Shown: piece after piece, positions 1 through 10,640 of the stretch | How positions within the stretch are numbered: the stretch's first letter is position 1 | Layout: each line of letters begins with the position of its first letter | Assembly: GCA_001051155.2 (NCBI GenBank) | Contig: JYIP02000003.1 | Coordinates: 868,001 to 932,000, forward strand | Direction of reading: 5' to 3' | DNA: 64,000 nt | Source: Chrysoporthe austroafricana | Lineage: Eukaryota; Ascomycota; Sordariomycetes; Diaporthales; Cryphonectriaceae | Notes under the pieces: generated by a model | What the model was told of the DNA's origin: nothing | The model's database searches: none | The model's input: only the letters and a program-made list of their open reading frames with translations | Program-made: the position numbers and the translations under genes

Positions 1-1164
1 GAGCTCCGTCTGACCGCCCTGCCCGACTTCGCCCGCCAGGTCGTCAAGGCCGACACCGCGGTCGTTAAGTTCATCGAGCTCGACCTCGAGATCCCGCCGG
101 GCAAGGGCCAGCTGACCAACGTCGAGGGCCTGCTCTCCAGCGTCGCCGACGACCTTGAAATGGGCCAGGAGGCCCGCCGGGAGCAGCAGCCCGAGGTCCA
201 CGAGCGGATCGCCCAGGTCATCGCGCGCGCGCGCGCCATGCTCGCCGGCGAGGCCTTCCCCTTCCGCGTGTACGTCGACGACCCCGCCGGCAACAGCTGG
301 ATCACGCCCGACCTGCGCGACGGTGTGGGCAAGTGGGAGAAGCGCGAGTACGAGCGGACGGCGGAGCAGAACGAGGCGCTGGGCCTGAGCGACACGGCGG
401 CGGCGAGCGGCGACGGCTCGATACCGCTGCAAGGGCAGGGCCGCCTCGACGACAACGACGACATCATCCCCGACGAGGTGTACAGCTTCCCGGCCAGCTG
501 CCCGGGCTGCATGCACCCCTGCGTCACGCACATGAAGATGGTGGACATCCCGCACTTCAAGCAGGTCGTGCTGATGAGCACGGTGTGCGACGCGTGCGGG
601 TACAAGAGCAACGACGTCAAGACGGGCGGCGCGGTGCCGGCGAAGGGCAAGCGGATCAGCCTCCGGGTCGAGAAGCCCGAGGACCTGGCGCGGGACATCC
701 TCAAGAGCGAGAGCTGCGCCCTCGAGTGCGCGGAGCTCCAGCTCGCCGTCAACCCCGGCACGCTCGGCGGCCGCTTCACCACCGTCGAGGGCCTGCTGAC
801 GCAGGTGCGCGACGACCTGCGCCGCCAGATGTTCCAGGCGGACGGCCAGGCGGACGGCCAGGCCGCCGAGGGCGGCGACAGCCTGAGCGACGAGGAGCGG
901 GCGCAGTGGACGACTTTCTTCGCCGGCCTAGACGCGGCGATCCGCGGCGAGCGCGTGTTCACCATCGAGCTCTCCGACCCGCTCGCGAGCAGCTACGTCC
1001 AGAGCCTCGCGGACGACCCGAGCCAGCCCGACGCGCAGATGACCATAGAAGAGTACACCCGCACCGACGAGGAGGAGGAGGACCTGGGGCTGAAGGACAT
1101 GCGGGTCGAAGGGTACGAGGCCGACGGGGAGGGGGAGAAGAAGGAGGAGGAGACGGCCCCGTGA
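1..1164 (+). CDS. zpr1: ZPR1-type zinc finger protein (5' end outside window)
   Basis: The frame is open from base 1, so the gene starts left of the window; 387 residues are visible of a family usually about 450-500 long. ZPR1 proteins hold two tandem units, each a C4 zinc finger followed by an A/B domain. The visible part begins in the first A/B domain (motif TNVEGLLSSVADDL, about residues 39-52). It then has the whole second unit: a zinc finger with CPGCMHPC and CDAC (about residues 165-200), followed by the matching A/B motif TTVEGLLTQVRDDL (about 260-273). The tail is Glu/Lys-rich. Known family role: a cytoplasmic and nuclear chaperone that binds translation factor eEF1A and helps it fold. 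No intron is seen. The gene converges on the next one, with about 1.2 kb between the stop codons. Family assignment is firm; the true start cannot be seen. Confidence 0.93.
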   Translation, partial: ELRLTALPDFARQVVKADTAVVKFIELDLEIPPGKGQLTNVEGLLSSVADDLEMGQEARREQQPEVHERIAQVIARARAMLAGEAFPFRVYVDDPAGNSWITPDLRDGVGKWEKREYERTAEQNEALGLSDTAAASGDGSIPLQGQGRLDDNDDIIPDEVYSFPASCPGCMHPCVTHMKMVDIPHFKQVVLMSTVCDACGYKSNDVKTGGAVPAKGKRISLRVEKPEDLARDILKSESCALECAELQLAVNPGTLGGRFTTVEGLLTQVRDDLRRQMFQADGQADGQAAEGGDSLSDEERAQWTTFFAGLDAAIRGERVFTIELSDPLASSYVQSLADDPSQPDAQMTIEEYTRTDEEEEDLGLKDMRVEGYEADGEGEKKEEETAP

Positions 1165-2410
1165 TAGGGGCAGGCCCCCCTACCTCCCCGCCCCATAACC
1201 GACACGCAGAAATGATGAGATGCAAAGGGGCACAGGAGAGACGGAGAGTTGGAAAGCTTGCATAATTTCGTGATTGATGCATTATAGAGATACCAAGGAA
1301 TATGAAAAGTGGCACTTCTGATGAACGTTCTATTATTATTACCTTGCAATCTAAACTCGAGAGACGGGCCTGATCACGGCGGACTGCCCCCGTCGCATTC
1401 CGTCTTGCTCGAGACGAGCTCCTCAACACTCCGGCGATCGCACATCAGCCAAGAAAAACCAGAGAGAAAGGTACACGATCACACTTTTGTCATTGACTGC
1501 TGGTAGGTCCAGAGCGGGGCTAAGCTATCCATCGACCGTCCGCCCACCCCATCGATTTTTCTCCGTTGTCGCACACATCATCTATTAACATCGATACCAT
1601 AGCCCCCCCGAGCCTGCCACGTTCCGTCGTCATTCACAATCTTCAAGGTCCCACAATGCTTTCCATGCCATTTGCCTGCCAGGTAGACCACCAACTGCAG
1701 ACAGCCCACCCCGCCCGTACTATCTATCGTATAGGCGGCAGGGCATCCACTTGAACTACACAAGCAGACACAGCACGAAGCCTTTTTCCATCCATTGTAT
1801 TTGCCGTTCATTCCGCGCGTTCGGTCCATCAGCTACCCCATGGAGCAGCACAGACGCGGCAAGGCCCACAGCCCGGACCATTGGTCCGCCAGGCAGAACA
1901 GGGCCACCGCGAGCTCGAGTGTTTGTATTCTTAAAGAGGGTCGCCTCTCGAGAGGCGATGGTGAACCGGTACCATTCCAAGTCAAATAAAGCCTCCTGCC
2001 TTTCCTTCGAGGCCGTGAAAGGCAGCGGGGAGGGCCGCTCTGCTCCCCAATAAAAAGTCTGCGAGGCAGTAAAATCCTGCTTTTCTCTTACTAGTACATT
2101 ATGCAGGAAGGGGGGCGGGGGGGAAACAAATTTCTGACAATTGCGTCGCTCCTGAAAGCCGAGAACCTGCCGAGAGCCGAGCCGGGCCAACAAATAGAGA
2201 TAGAATGAACGCCAGTTGGGGTATTATTTCCGTAAGCCAGAACGCCGAAGGAGAGGAGGCCGTGAGGAGATAGGAACGTTACGGTCCGTAAGAGGACCGG
2301 TTTGAATTTGGGAAAATCCAAGTAAAACCGTGCGTTAGATAAAAGAGCCACTGGCTTCGTCAAGAGACGAGCCAGAGGCACGCAATGATGAGGCGAGAGC
2401 TCTTCAGGTA
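1165..2410. other. intergenic, convergent 3' ends
   Basis: This is about 1.25 kb between the ZPR1 stop and the stop of the minus-strand gene at 2411. Only short open frames of ordinary composition occur (the longest about 156 codons, overlapping ZPR1 antisense). It should hold both 3' UTRs and polyadenylation sites. I see no RNA gene or repeat here. Confidence 0.6.
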
Positions 2411-5400
2411 TCAGATAAAGGTCGGCTTGGTCAAGACCCGATACTCGACGTAGTCCTCGCCATCGATGCTGATGATGGCGCCCTGCGAGACGAGCTTGCC
2501 GGCGAACGGGCCCGTGCGCTTGCGCTCGTACTTGACGCCCATGTGGATCTTGGCATCCTCGTTGCCCGTGCGGATGCGGTGGGCCTCCTGCGCAGACCAG
2601 ACGTTGTTGAGGCGGCCGATGCTCTCGCGGAACGCGTCGCCGCCGTGGCCGCCGGGCGGGGCCATGTAGGCGTCACGCTCCTCGACCTTGGCCTGGTTGG
2701 CCTCGATCCGAGACACGGCGTTCAGCGCGAGGCTGCTGGCGCGCTCGAGCCGGGGGTCGACGCTGCCAGAAGAGCGGTTGGCAGCGCGGAAGCCAGGCGT
2801 CTGGGGGGACGAGCCCGGGCGGGAGTTGGCAGTGGCGGGGTAGATCGCAGGATTAGGGCCGCTACGGCGGGCAATAGCCTGTCGGGTCTCGTGAGCGGGG
2901 CTCTCGTGGGCGAGTCTAGCATCCGCGAACTGATTCGGATTGGAAGCATTTACACCATTCGTCTTGGCCTTGTTGAGGCCGGAAGCGGCGCGGCGACGGG
3001 CCTCTGCGATAGCCAGACGGCGGTTCGCCTGGACATCCGCCTCGCGCTCGCCGTGGTCGATCTGCCACTGGCGGACCCGGCAGTACTCCTTGATCTCATC
3101 GCGGGCAAGGTCAGCGAGGTAGTCCTCGCGCTCCCACTGGTGCGAGTTAATCCACAGGGCACCAGCGCCCTGCGGGAAGTTGCTCTGCATAGGGCGACCA
3201 TCACGGGTCTCCCTGCCCACCTTGACACGAAACATGTCGTTGTTGCCGAGGATCCCGAAGACGGCGTGCTTGTTAGCAAGCTCGGGCTCGGCCGACTCCT
3301 TCCAGTACCCAAGGAGGATCTTTGTGGGCCGGTGGCCTGGCAGGTCGTCAGGAACCTGCTGGGATGCGGGCGCGGGCTGGACAGGCTGATAGGTCGGGGC
3401 AATCCGAGCGGGCTGCACGGGCTGGCCAAGCTGGGAGCCTTGGACGTCGGGTATCACGGGGGAGGCCGCCGGGTTAACGGTACGACGGCGCTTCTCGGCA
3501 CGAGAGTATGAGATGCGGGCGTGCTCAGGAATCACGGCTCCATACGCGATCAGGGGCGGGAGGGCACCCTCGGGGGCTGGACCGCGGCTCTGGCAGACCT
3601 GGATGGCCTGCTGCACAGCACGCTTGTCATTGGCCCTGGCGTCCTCCTCGAGCTCTTGGGCGGATGTCTCGGCTCGAATCTTGACGTACTCCTTGACCTG
3701 GTGTTGGTCCAGGTGGACGAGGTGATCGTCGAAAACGATATTGTGGAAAGTGACCCAGCTGCCACCCGGGCCAGGCTTCAGCGGGTACCTGCTCGTGACG
3801 TTCTTACCGGCACGGTTGACAGGTTGGATGCGGGTGCGGAGCCTGTCGCGCGAGTCGATAAAGCCCTTGACGATATGCTTGTCCGCCTCAGGGGCCTCAG
3901 AGTCACGCCAGTAACCAAGGATGACGCCCTTGCTATTGGAAAGGCCGTGGAGACCGCTGCCGGTCCTGTGGGTGAGTCCAGGGATGAGCGTAGAGAAATC
4001 GTCAATGCTATCGTCGAGGATCGACTTGTCCAACTTCTCCTCAGCGAGGTCTTCATACAGGGAGGCGCGCTTGCGCTTGGGCCGCTGCTCGAGCTCCTTC
4101 TCGTCCTCGTCGTCGCCCTCGACAGCGAGCTCTTCGTGATCGACATTCATCGCCTCCCCGCTGCCGCCCTGGTCCGAGGCCCCGGGGGGTGAGTCCGACT
4201 CGATAGACTTGTCCTTCACGGATCCCACGACAATCTCATCCTCAGGGCCCTCATTCAGGACTTCCGAGTTCGAACTCAGGGTATCAGGGGGCGGGCTCAG
4301 CATGTTCGACTCGGCGTCGTCCGCGCTGGCCCCATCGTTGCTGATAGTAGCGTTCTCATCTTGGATGGTAGGAAACTTGGACTCGGTGGGGTCCTCGACA
4401 GCCTCCAAGCCGGACCCATTCGGACGCTTTTGGTGCTCAGCGTGCGCGTCCAAGGGCTGGTCCATCACACTGTGGATCCGCCAATGCTAGTCAGCTCGCT
4501 GATGATGACGGTGCGTGAACAAGAGAAGTCGCGAGGCAACTCTGCCCATTCGCGCAAAGTGGGTGATGCACGGTGGCGGTGAGGGTGAATTGGCTGGTTG
4601 TTTGTGTATTTGCAAAAAGGTGGGTGAGAGAGTTTGTGAGAGAGAGAGAGAGAGAGAGAGAAAGTGAGAAGAGTGCGCGCGTGTGTGTGTGTAACATTGG
4701 CGACACTTCGAGAATTCGGCAGTGACCCCATGATGCGCCACACACACTAGGGCATTCATTCCTGGCACTTAAGAAAACGAAAAGCGCTCTAGGCACCCGA
4801 CATGACGTCTCCTGGAGCCAACCTGGTAGGACCTGGTGGCGACGAGATGAGAGTGCGGGTGAAGGCAATTAAGATATGTAATAATTACGGGTGCTCAACC
4901 CTGACCCCTTGTCCCCTTCGGGTTGACAGCCCAGGGCGAACGGGAGAGGACATTGCCAAATGTCTCAAGAGTCCTCCGGGTTGTACTTGGCTGTTGAGCC
5001 GGGGGGACTAAGAAGAGTACTACTCTGAGACTGAAGAACCTATTGGGGAGCACAAGTCGAGCTGGAAGCCGCAGGCTAGGCAGGGTCCACCACTAGCGGA
5101 ATGAAGTAGCTGCAGACCAGAGCATCGTGGCAGAGCGGACGCCAGTGCTGGAAGACGCCAAGGCCCGGGCGAGGGAGGGTGGCGAGTGCGAGTGCAAGAG
5201 TGTGTGTAGAGTGAGTGAGGCATTTGTGGGTTGTGCAAAGTTGGGACAGAATTGCCGTGCTCTGTAGCGGGTTGGTTTGTTCTTGTTCCTGTTTCCCTTG
5301 CGGGCACAGTGTGTGTGCATGGTGCGCGGCGGGAAGCTCGTTGAATCCCTCTGGATAACCCGCCTCACTTGTGGCGAGTTTGCTCTCCCCACCACCCGCC

Positions 5401-5940
5401 CGTTCCGCCGGGCAGAGATGCCCAGGCTGAGGAGACCCAGCACGGGAACGGGGCAGGATGTGTTGAGAATAAAGTGAGAGCAATTGCCGGGGGGGTGGGA
5501 GAGTTTAAGGTTGCATGCGAAAGGAAGGACAACGGTGAGGTGAGCAGGAATTGCCGGATACGGCCAAGCTGGCCGGGGTGATGCAATGGGTGTCTAGAGA
5601 GGGCGCGAGAGGGATGGCGCAGACTATTGAGGACTCGAGGAAAAACGGAAAACACTTACGCCTCGCGACCAGGCTGGGCCTCTGGCCCAGCAGCAGCAGC
5701 AGCAGGGCTGGCCTCGCTGCCGTCGTCGTCGCCGTGGGCGCTGAGCTCGCCGTTGGTGTGCTTGAGCCGGACGGCGGTGTCGATCTCCTTGGCCCGGCCG
5801 TCGCCGCCGTTGTAAGCGGGGACCGAAGTATCGCGTGAAGCGGCCGGCGTCAACTCCTTGGACGAAGTGTCGGCCATCTGGACGTCGCCGTAGGGGCTCT
5901 GGGGCGTGCCCACGGTTGTATTCTCGGTGTCGGCCTCCAT
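2411..5940 (-). CDS. large acidic protein with a duplicated ~110-residue GYW module, function unknown
   Basis: I do not recognise the family. Two exons fit: 5940-5660 and 4469-2411, giving 779 residues. Exon 1 ends in phase 2 at a GTAAGT donor. The acceptor CCACAG at 4471-4470 restores phase and has a CTGAC branch point about 20 nt upstream; the intron is 1190 nt. The N-terminal third is acidic and Ser/Glu-rich, followed by a basic nuclear-localisation-like RPKRKR (about residues 223-228). Two copies of one module follow (about residues 275-384 and 477-587). Both open with LGYW(R/K)(D/E)S and share a KH(I/A)V core, an aromatic W(V/I) strand, and a D-x-(I/V)-K-E-Y ending followed by a charged helix rich in Arg, Glu and Ala. 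The C-terminus (about 720-779) is conserved-looking and basic, ending in a short strand-rich stretch. A nuclear or chromatin role is inference only. If the long intron is wrong, the main ORF would start at Met 4465 with 684 residues. Confidence 0.72.
4470..5659 (-). other. unusually long intron (1190 nt) with microsatellites
   Basis: Donor GTAAGT is at 5659, acceptor AG at 4471-4470, and a CTGAC branch point lies near 4495-4491. The stretch has only short, low-complexity open frames. It contains a GA/CT repeat (about 4637-4661) and a GT-rich stretch beside it. Typical introns elsewhere in this window are 35-310 nt. The interval could alternatively be a 5' leader plus promoter if transcription starts near 4500. 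Confidence 0.5.
4637..4661. repeat. (GA)n microsatellite
   Basis: An uninterrupted GA dinucleotide run lies next to a (GT)n stretch at 4679-4692, inside the proposed long intron. On the transcribed minus strand it reads as a CT-rich polypyrimidine tract. Confidence 0.9.
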
Positions 5941-6199
5941 GGCAGTAGGCGCAATTCGGGACTATCAGCACACTGCTGGGGGCGCCAGGGTAAGGGAAAG
6001 GGAAAGGGGACTGTGTGTTGTGTGTTGTGTGTGTAGGTGTGTAGGTGTGTGTGTTGTTGCTGAGGGCTCTTGTGTGGCCGCGCGGGACAACAGAACCAAA
6101 ATGCAGGCCGCAGTAAATGAGCGCAACAAGTCACAGACACAAAAGCAGGTATTTGCGGCACTTCTCAGATAGAGCGGCCGAGAGGAGGGATTTGTGGGA

Positions 6200-6242
6200 T
6201 GGGGTGGTGTTGTGTGTTGTGTTGTGTGTGTGTGTGTGTGGT
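6200..6242. repeat. (TG)n-rich microsatellite
   Basis: TG-rich sequence with a clean (TG)n core near 6225-6241, about 260-300 bp upstream of the start codon at 5940. A related GT-rich patch lies at 6010-6055. Confidence 0.85.
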
Positions 6243-7025
6243 GTCGTGGTTGAAGGATAGGTTAAGAAAAGTGAGAAGCCCGGCCGCGAATTGGGAGGGT
6301 TTCGAAGTTGAGTTGAGGACGGGGGGGGTGGTGTGGGAGTGGGAGCCAGAGCTTCAGAGGATGAGAAGGGCAGTGCAGGGGGATACTTGGTTGTGGTCGA
6401 AACGTTAATCAGCAGAGGTTTCAACGCAACGTTTAGCGCGGAGACACCAGAACTTCGTCTTGACGTCGTGCATAATAAAAGACAACTAAATGGCGGGGGG
6501 CCAATAGCCAATACCAAACTACTGTACTCATCTATCTACACATGAGCCTGAACCAAACCGTTATCGGAACCTTCAAGACCTGGTCTTCCCTGGCTTGCCC
6601 GGATGGACACAATTGCGCAGTCCACGGGCGGTGGAGGCGAGCCCGTGGTGGAGAGCACAGCAGGAGGAGAGCAGCACAGCTAGCACTTTTGCAATAAAAA
6701 AAAAAGTCTCCTCGCTCTCTCCTGGCTCCTCTACTGCTGCTACTCGCCGTGCTGCTGGCAGTCACCGTCACCGTCACCGCCCCCCAACCCCCGGGCTAGT
6801 TGCTTCTATCTGTCACGCCGTTCCAGCGGGCATCCCAGGCTTGATCAAGGTTCCAAGCCAAGACGGTCCAGAGGCTTGAGTGCCATTGGCAGAGGTTGCT
6901 CTGCTGGGGGCGGGGGCCGCTAAACATGATTGGGATCTCCCACAGTTTCAAGCTCCCCGGAACCCGCGAACCGACTGCGACGGCGCCGCCGCGCTTCTGG
7001 GGGCGCCGGGCTGCATGCATGCTTT

Positions 7026-7090
7026 TGTGTTGTTTGTATGTGTGTGCGTGCGTGCGTGTATGCGTGTGTGCGTGTGTGCGTGTATGCATG
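7026..7090. repeat. alternating TG/CG/TA purine-pyrimidine stretch
   Basis: About 60 bp of almost strictly alternating pyrimidine-purine sequence made of TGTG, CGTG and TATG units. Alternating sequence of this type can adopt Z-DNA; no function is shown here. Confidence 0.8.
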
Positions 7091-8204
7091 TTGCTGCCCG
7101 TTGGGAAGTTGGTTGTCGCCATTATTAGCATTGCGCTTAAGGAATGTGCCATGGCCCCAACGGAGCGTAGTGCCTCCCGCCGCCCCGTGTGTGGGGGCAG
7201 GCAGAGTACCGGCCTCTACAGTGGCACGGAAGAGTCACAGAGAGAAGAGCGTAGAGAAAAAGACCTCCCCAATTCACCGTTTCCGGCACTATTTCCCCCC
7301 TTACTTGGCGCAGGTTCAGTCGGGTCACTTCGCACAACTCCTGGGCCTCTTCTCTGGCCGTCTCGTCATTACGCTGGCCCAGTCTCCACGCCCGGCGAGG
7401 GGCGGTGCTTAGTCGGCGCACAATTATGGAGGGTGGGCTGCGGAAAATGTCGTCGGGACACCGAAGTGGATTGATTGATGATGTGAACTTTTGGCTTCCC
7501 GGCCCCTTGCAAAAGTGCCTGCTCTGCCCTCGCCCCTCGCCCCAACGGTGCTGCACCACCCCGAAATTAACTTTTCCGCAATCTCAATACCAGCGCGGCC
7601 AAACTAAGTCCTCCTCTAGGCCACTAGGACGCGGTGGAAATTACTTTCACATAAGACATTGCCTATTCTGGCTTGCTTATCTGCCGATTGGGCCCTGCAC
7701 CCCGTAGTTCAATCATCTTTGCTGTATATGTGGAGCGCCGACACAGCTCGCCTCGGTGGCCGTGCGGTATATACGGACAGGACCTGGGTTAATTGATAAA
7801 GTGCCAGGCGACATCTTCGGGCCTTTCCCGGGAGGGCATCTCGGCCTGCGGCCGTGGGCATAGCATTTCGACAATGTTTCAAACTTTGTTTGACTCCTTG
7901 GTGAAGCTTCGCCTGTGGCAGTTATACATAGTACTAACTAAGTAAGCAAGGAGCGAGATCCACCCCGTACTTATACTTAGGGTACCTTGTACGAAGGCAG
8001 GCAGGGTAGTATTCTCTAAGGTGCTAAGGTGTTAGCATGGTGCCATACCAGCTAGGATAAGACACTCCGAGTGGTGAGACACAAAGGCGCAATATTGATG
8101 CAAATTTCACTTGGCTACCACGCTACCGAGCTCGGCCCACTGGCCGCCTGGATCTTGATCGACAAGACCGCCCGTTCATCGCTCTCCTATTTGCTTATGT
8201 CTCT

Positions 8205-8240
<36 letters not shown>
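8205..8240. repeat. (AGC)12 triplet microsatellite
   Basis: Twelve perfect AGC units lie in non-coding DNA. They create misleading poly-Ala and poly-Cys/Leu open frames on the two strands, but no surrounding protein-like sequence supports a gene. Confidence 0.95.
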
Positions 8241-8241
<1 letters not shown>

Positions 8242-9152
8242 GGGCAGCATGCGTTGTCCCAACGTGCTCGCCTCGTGGCAGTCCCGAATGGCCGCCCCAG
8301 GTCCAGTGCATCGGGCAAACCTGGTTCTTTCGGGTAAACTCCGTTTCAGCATAGTTTGATATACTATATCGACTGCCTGTAAAGGGAGCCGGCGGCGTGC
8401 AACCCGAAACCTGCTGCAAAGTGTACAATATGGCATGCATCCACAAAAAGGCTCGGCAGTTATCGGCCTCGGTTGGCTATCGCAATAGCTATGGTCTGTA
8501 ACACTACTGAGTACACAATAACCCTCAGATTGCTTAATTCTCTCGTATACGCGTGCCCAGGTCGCTGGCACTGCAAGGGTCGGTCTCGAGGCGCTTTACT
8601 TAGTAGAGCGTCCATGGCAGAAGGGCCGGCTGCCCTTGTCGCACAAGCCTGTCTCTCCAGCCTAAGTCTGTGGGATCATGGTCGGACTGCATCAAGCGAA
8701 GGGTGTGCAACAAAAACATGCCCTTGTGTAACGCTTGAGGAAGCAACACTCGTTGGCCCCCAGAGATCAAGCCTGACCTGGCCGATGAGAAGCAAAGAGG
8801 CTCTCGGATTGAAGATAGGCCGCACTCGGCTGGAGTGGATCGTCCGTCCAGCCTTTGCGAACTGATCAGCGCGATGGCAAAGAGGTGGATCGATTTATCG
8901 TGAGACTGACCCACCAGTAGATACCATAAGCAGAGGGTGACAACTGCCCACGTAGAGATACCAAAACATTGCGTTTTTCCAGGCGGTGAAAGCACCTGCA
9001 GGGTGTCGGTAGAGGCTTGCGAGGCGATCCTTGTGAGATCGCTACCCGGCCAGCAAGACACAGGGTGCACCCGGGGCACGTGCTGCCGGCTCTCACATCT
9101 CACATGCGCGGTGCTGGCCTTCCGGTAATGTGATGGCGATAGCGACGGCTTC

Positions 9153-10640
9153 TCAACCACCTCTCCCGGCACTCCCTCCCCGTCCCGGCCCTCCACGTCC
9201 CCTCCCCCCTCGTCCACCACCCCGACCACCCCGCTTCCCACCCCTCGGTCCTCGCCCAGAGTCAAAATTCCGGTACAAGACCTCCTCCCCGAAGGCCCCC
9301 TCTGCAAACCTCACAAAGTTTACGACCCCATGATCCACGACCGCGACAAGCACGTTCCGATGCCCGTGCTTTAGCCGCTGGTGCACTGCAGGTCCCTTCA
9401 TCCGCTCCGGAGGCGGCGCGTGTGGCACGGAGTCCAGGAGCGCGGCGATCTCTTCTCCCGTCGGCACGGAGGTGTCATTCGCATCGACAATGGCGAGGTG
9501 GTAGTCTGGGGGCGTAGGCGGCTTGGTCTTGGACCAGTTAGGGGTGCCGGGCTTCCAGAGGTGGTATTGGACGCGGAATGGGGAGTCTGCGGTGGTCGAG
9601 GGGTGAGCTGGGGGGTGAGGTACTGGTTTGTGCCGCGGGATCAGTGCGAGTTGTTTGTAGATGGAAGCGTAGGAGCGATAGAGCCCAGGCCGGACGAGAG
9701 GTCCATAGGCGGGATGCAGTGGCTCTCGTTCCGCAAAGAGGAGCGAGATGAGGCGCTGCCAGAGGTTCTGCGTAGGCTCGCCGGTGGTGAGGGTGGTGTG
9801 TGGTATTGTGTCTGGTGGCGGCACGCGGATGACGTTGAAGCCTGCGCGGTTGAGGTTTGAGAAGACCTGGAGGTTGCGCAGGGAGACCTTCCCGCGCTCG
9901 CCTTCTTCGCCAATGAGTAGAGCGTATGCCGCCTGGAGGCTGAGCGGGAAGCCAAGCGCGTACTCGTCCTCTTCCTCGAGGTCTTCGACGCGCCGCGCTG
10001 CAGCCTTCACATTGACGCCTCCCTCGCCCTTGACGGAAAAGATCTCCGCCATCGAGGCAGTCGGCCACCAGAGGTCTATAGTCCCCCTCTCGACCAGGAA
10101 CAGCGCCTCCTCTGGCAACAGCCACACTTGGTCCCAGCCGGGAACCTGCGTCCCCTGCCCTCGTATCTTCCTGCCCAGCGTCCGGTGCTCCAGTCCCACG
10201 CACACCACCCGGTCCCTCGCGTGGATCTCCCTGCGTTCTGCGGCTCTCTCCCGCGCGATCTTCAACGCCTTCTCGTCCTCCACCCCCTCCCGCACTGCCT
10301 CCTCGCCCTCCTCGCCCGCCGTAGCCCACCTCTCCGGGAAATACCAGCCCCTCACCCAGTCCTTGCCGGGGTGGTGCAGCCGCGTGTAGCTCAGCACGTC
10401 CTCCATCGCGCGGCGGCTCGTCTCGAGCGCGCTGGCCTGCGAACGCGTGCCATGGCTCTCGAAGTCCTTCTCGCCCTTCCGTATGGCCTGCGCGGAGATG
10501 TTCTTGCGCTGGAGCGAGGCAAAGTGCGCGAAGTCTTGCGCCTCGTCCTCGAGGGCCTCTTCGGCCGTCTCCTGGGCCTGCTCGGGGGTCTGGGATGTCG
10601 TGGGCTGTTTGGTCACGTCGTCGTCGTCGTCGAAGGTCAT
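9153..10640 (-). CDS. sen54: tRNA-splicing endonuclease subunit Sen54
   Basis: 495 residues in one exon. Sen54 is a structural subunit of the nuclear or outer-mitochondrial tRNA-splicing endonuclease (Sen2/Sen34/Sen15/Sen54), which cuts introns from pre-tRNA. After an acidic start (MTFDDDDD) comes the conserved N-terminal Sen54 domain (about residues 38-110): LQRKNISAQAIRKGEKDFE, then a HGT step, an SRRAM helix and a W-rich KDWVRGWYFPERW segment. The middle has a conserved SLQAAYALL helix and a tyrosine/proline-rich LYRSYASIYKQL segment. The C-terminal fold ends with a valine-rich VLVAVVDHGVVNFVRF strand region. The last 35 or so residues are almost pure Arg-Gly (RGG repeats, e.g. GKRGGRGGGRGGRGRGG), an RNA-binding-type tail not needed for the fold. 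Length and domain order fit fungal Sen54. The start is the first Met after several in-frame stops. Confidence 0.9.
   Translation of the reverse strand: MTFDDDDDVTKQPTTSQTPEQAQETAEEALEDEAQDFAHFASLQRKNISAQAIRKGEKDFESHGTRSQASALETSRRAMEDVLSYTRLHHPGKDWVRGWYFPERWATAGEEGEEAVREGVEDEKALKIARERAAERREIHARDRVVCVGLEHRTLGRKIRGQGTQVPGWDQVWLLPEEALFLVERGTIDLWWPTASMAEIFSVKGEGGVNVKAAARRVEDLEEEDEYALGFPLSLQAAYALLIGEEGERGKVSLRNLQVFSNLNRAGFNVIRVPPPDTIPHTTLTTGEPTQNLWQRLISLLFAEREPLHPAYGPLVRPGLYRSYASIYKQLALIPRHKPVPHPPAHPSTTADSPFRVQYHLWKPGTPNWSKTKPPTPPDYHLAIVDANDTSVPTGEEIAALLDSVPHAPPPERMKGPAVHQRLKHGHRNVLVAVVDHGVVNFVRFAEGAFGEEVLYRNFDSGRGPRGGKRGGRGGGRGGRGRGGPGRGGSAGRGG

Larger units (their letters stand above)
5941..9152. 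other. 3.2-kb intergenic region, GT-rich simple repeats
   Basis: This lies upstream of the minus-strand gene starting at 5940 and downstream of SEN54. It holds GT-rich stretches at 6010-6055 and 6200-6242, a TG/CG alternating stretch near 7026-7090, and an AGC triplet repeat at 8205-8240. Open frames are short and look like chance reading through repeats; none gave a family I recognise. The part next to 5940 is the likely promoter of that gene. Confidence 0.6.

Noticed and set aside
2543..3511. 322-codon plus-strand open frame
   Set aside because: Antisense to the duplicated-module protein, whose minus-strand reading shows conserved repeats and low-complexity logic; the plus frame does not.
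4487..4868. Short minus-strand frames rich in Ser/Thr/His near 4.5-4.9 kb
   Set aside because: Translations of CT/GA and GT simple repeats inside the proposed intron.
8071..8337. Open frame with a poly-Ala run
   Set aside because: Created by the (AGC)12 microsatellite; flanks are not protein-like.
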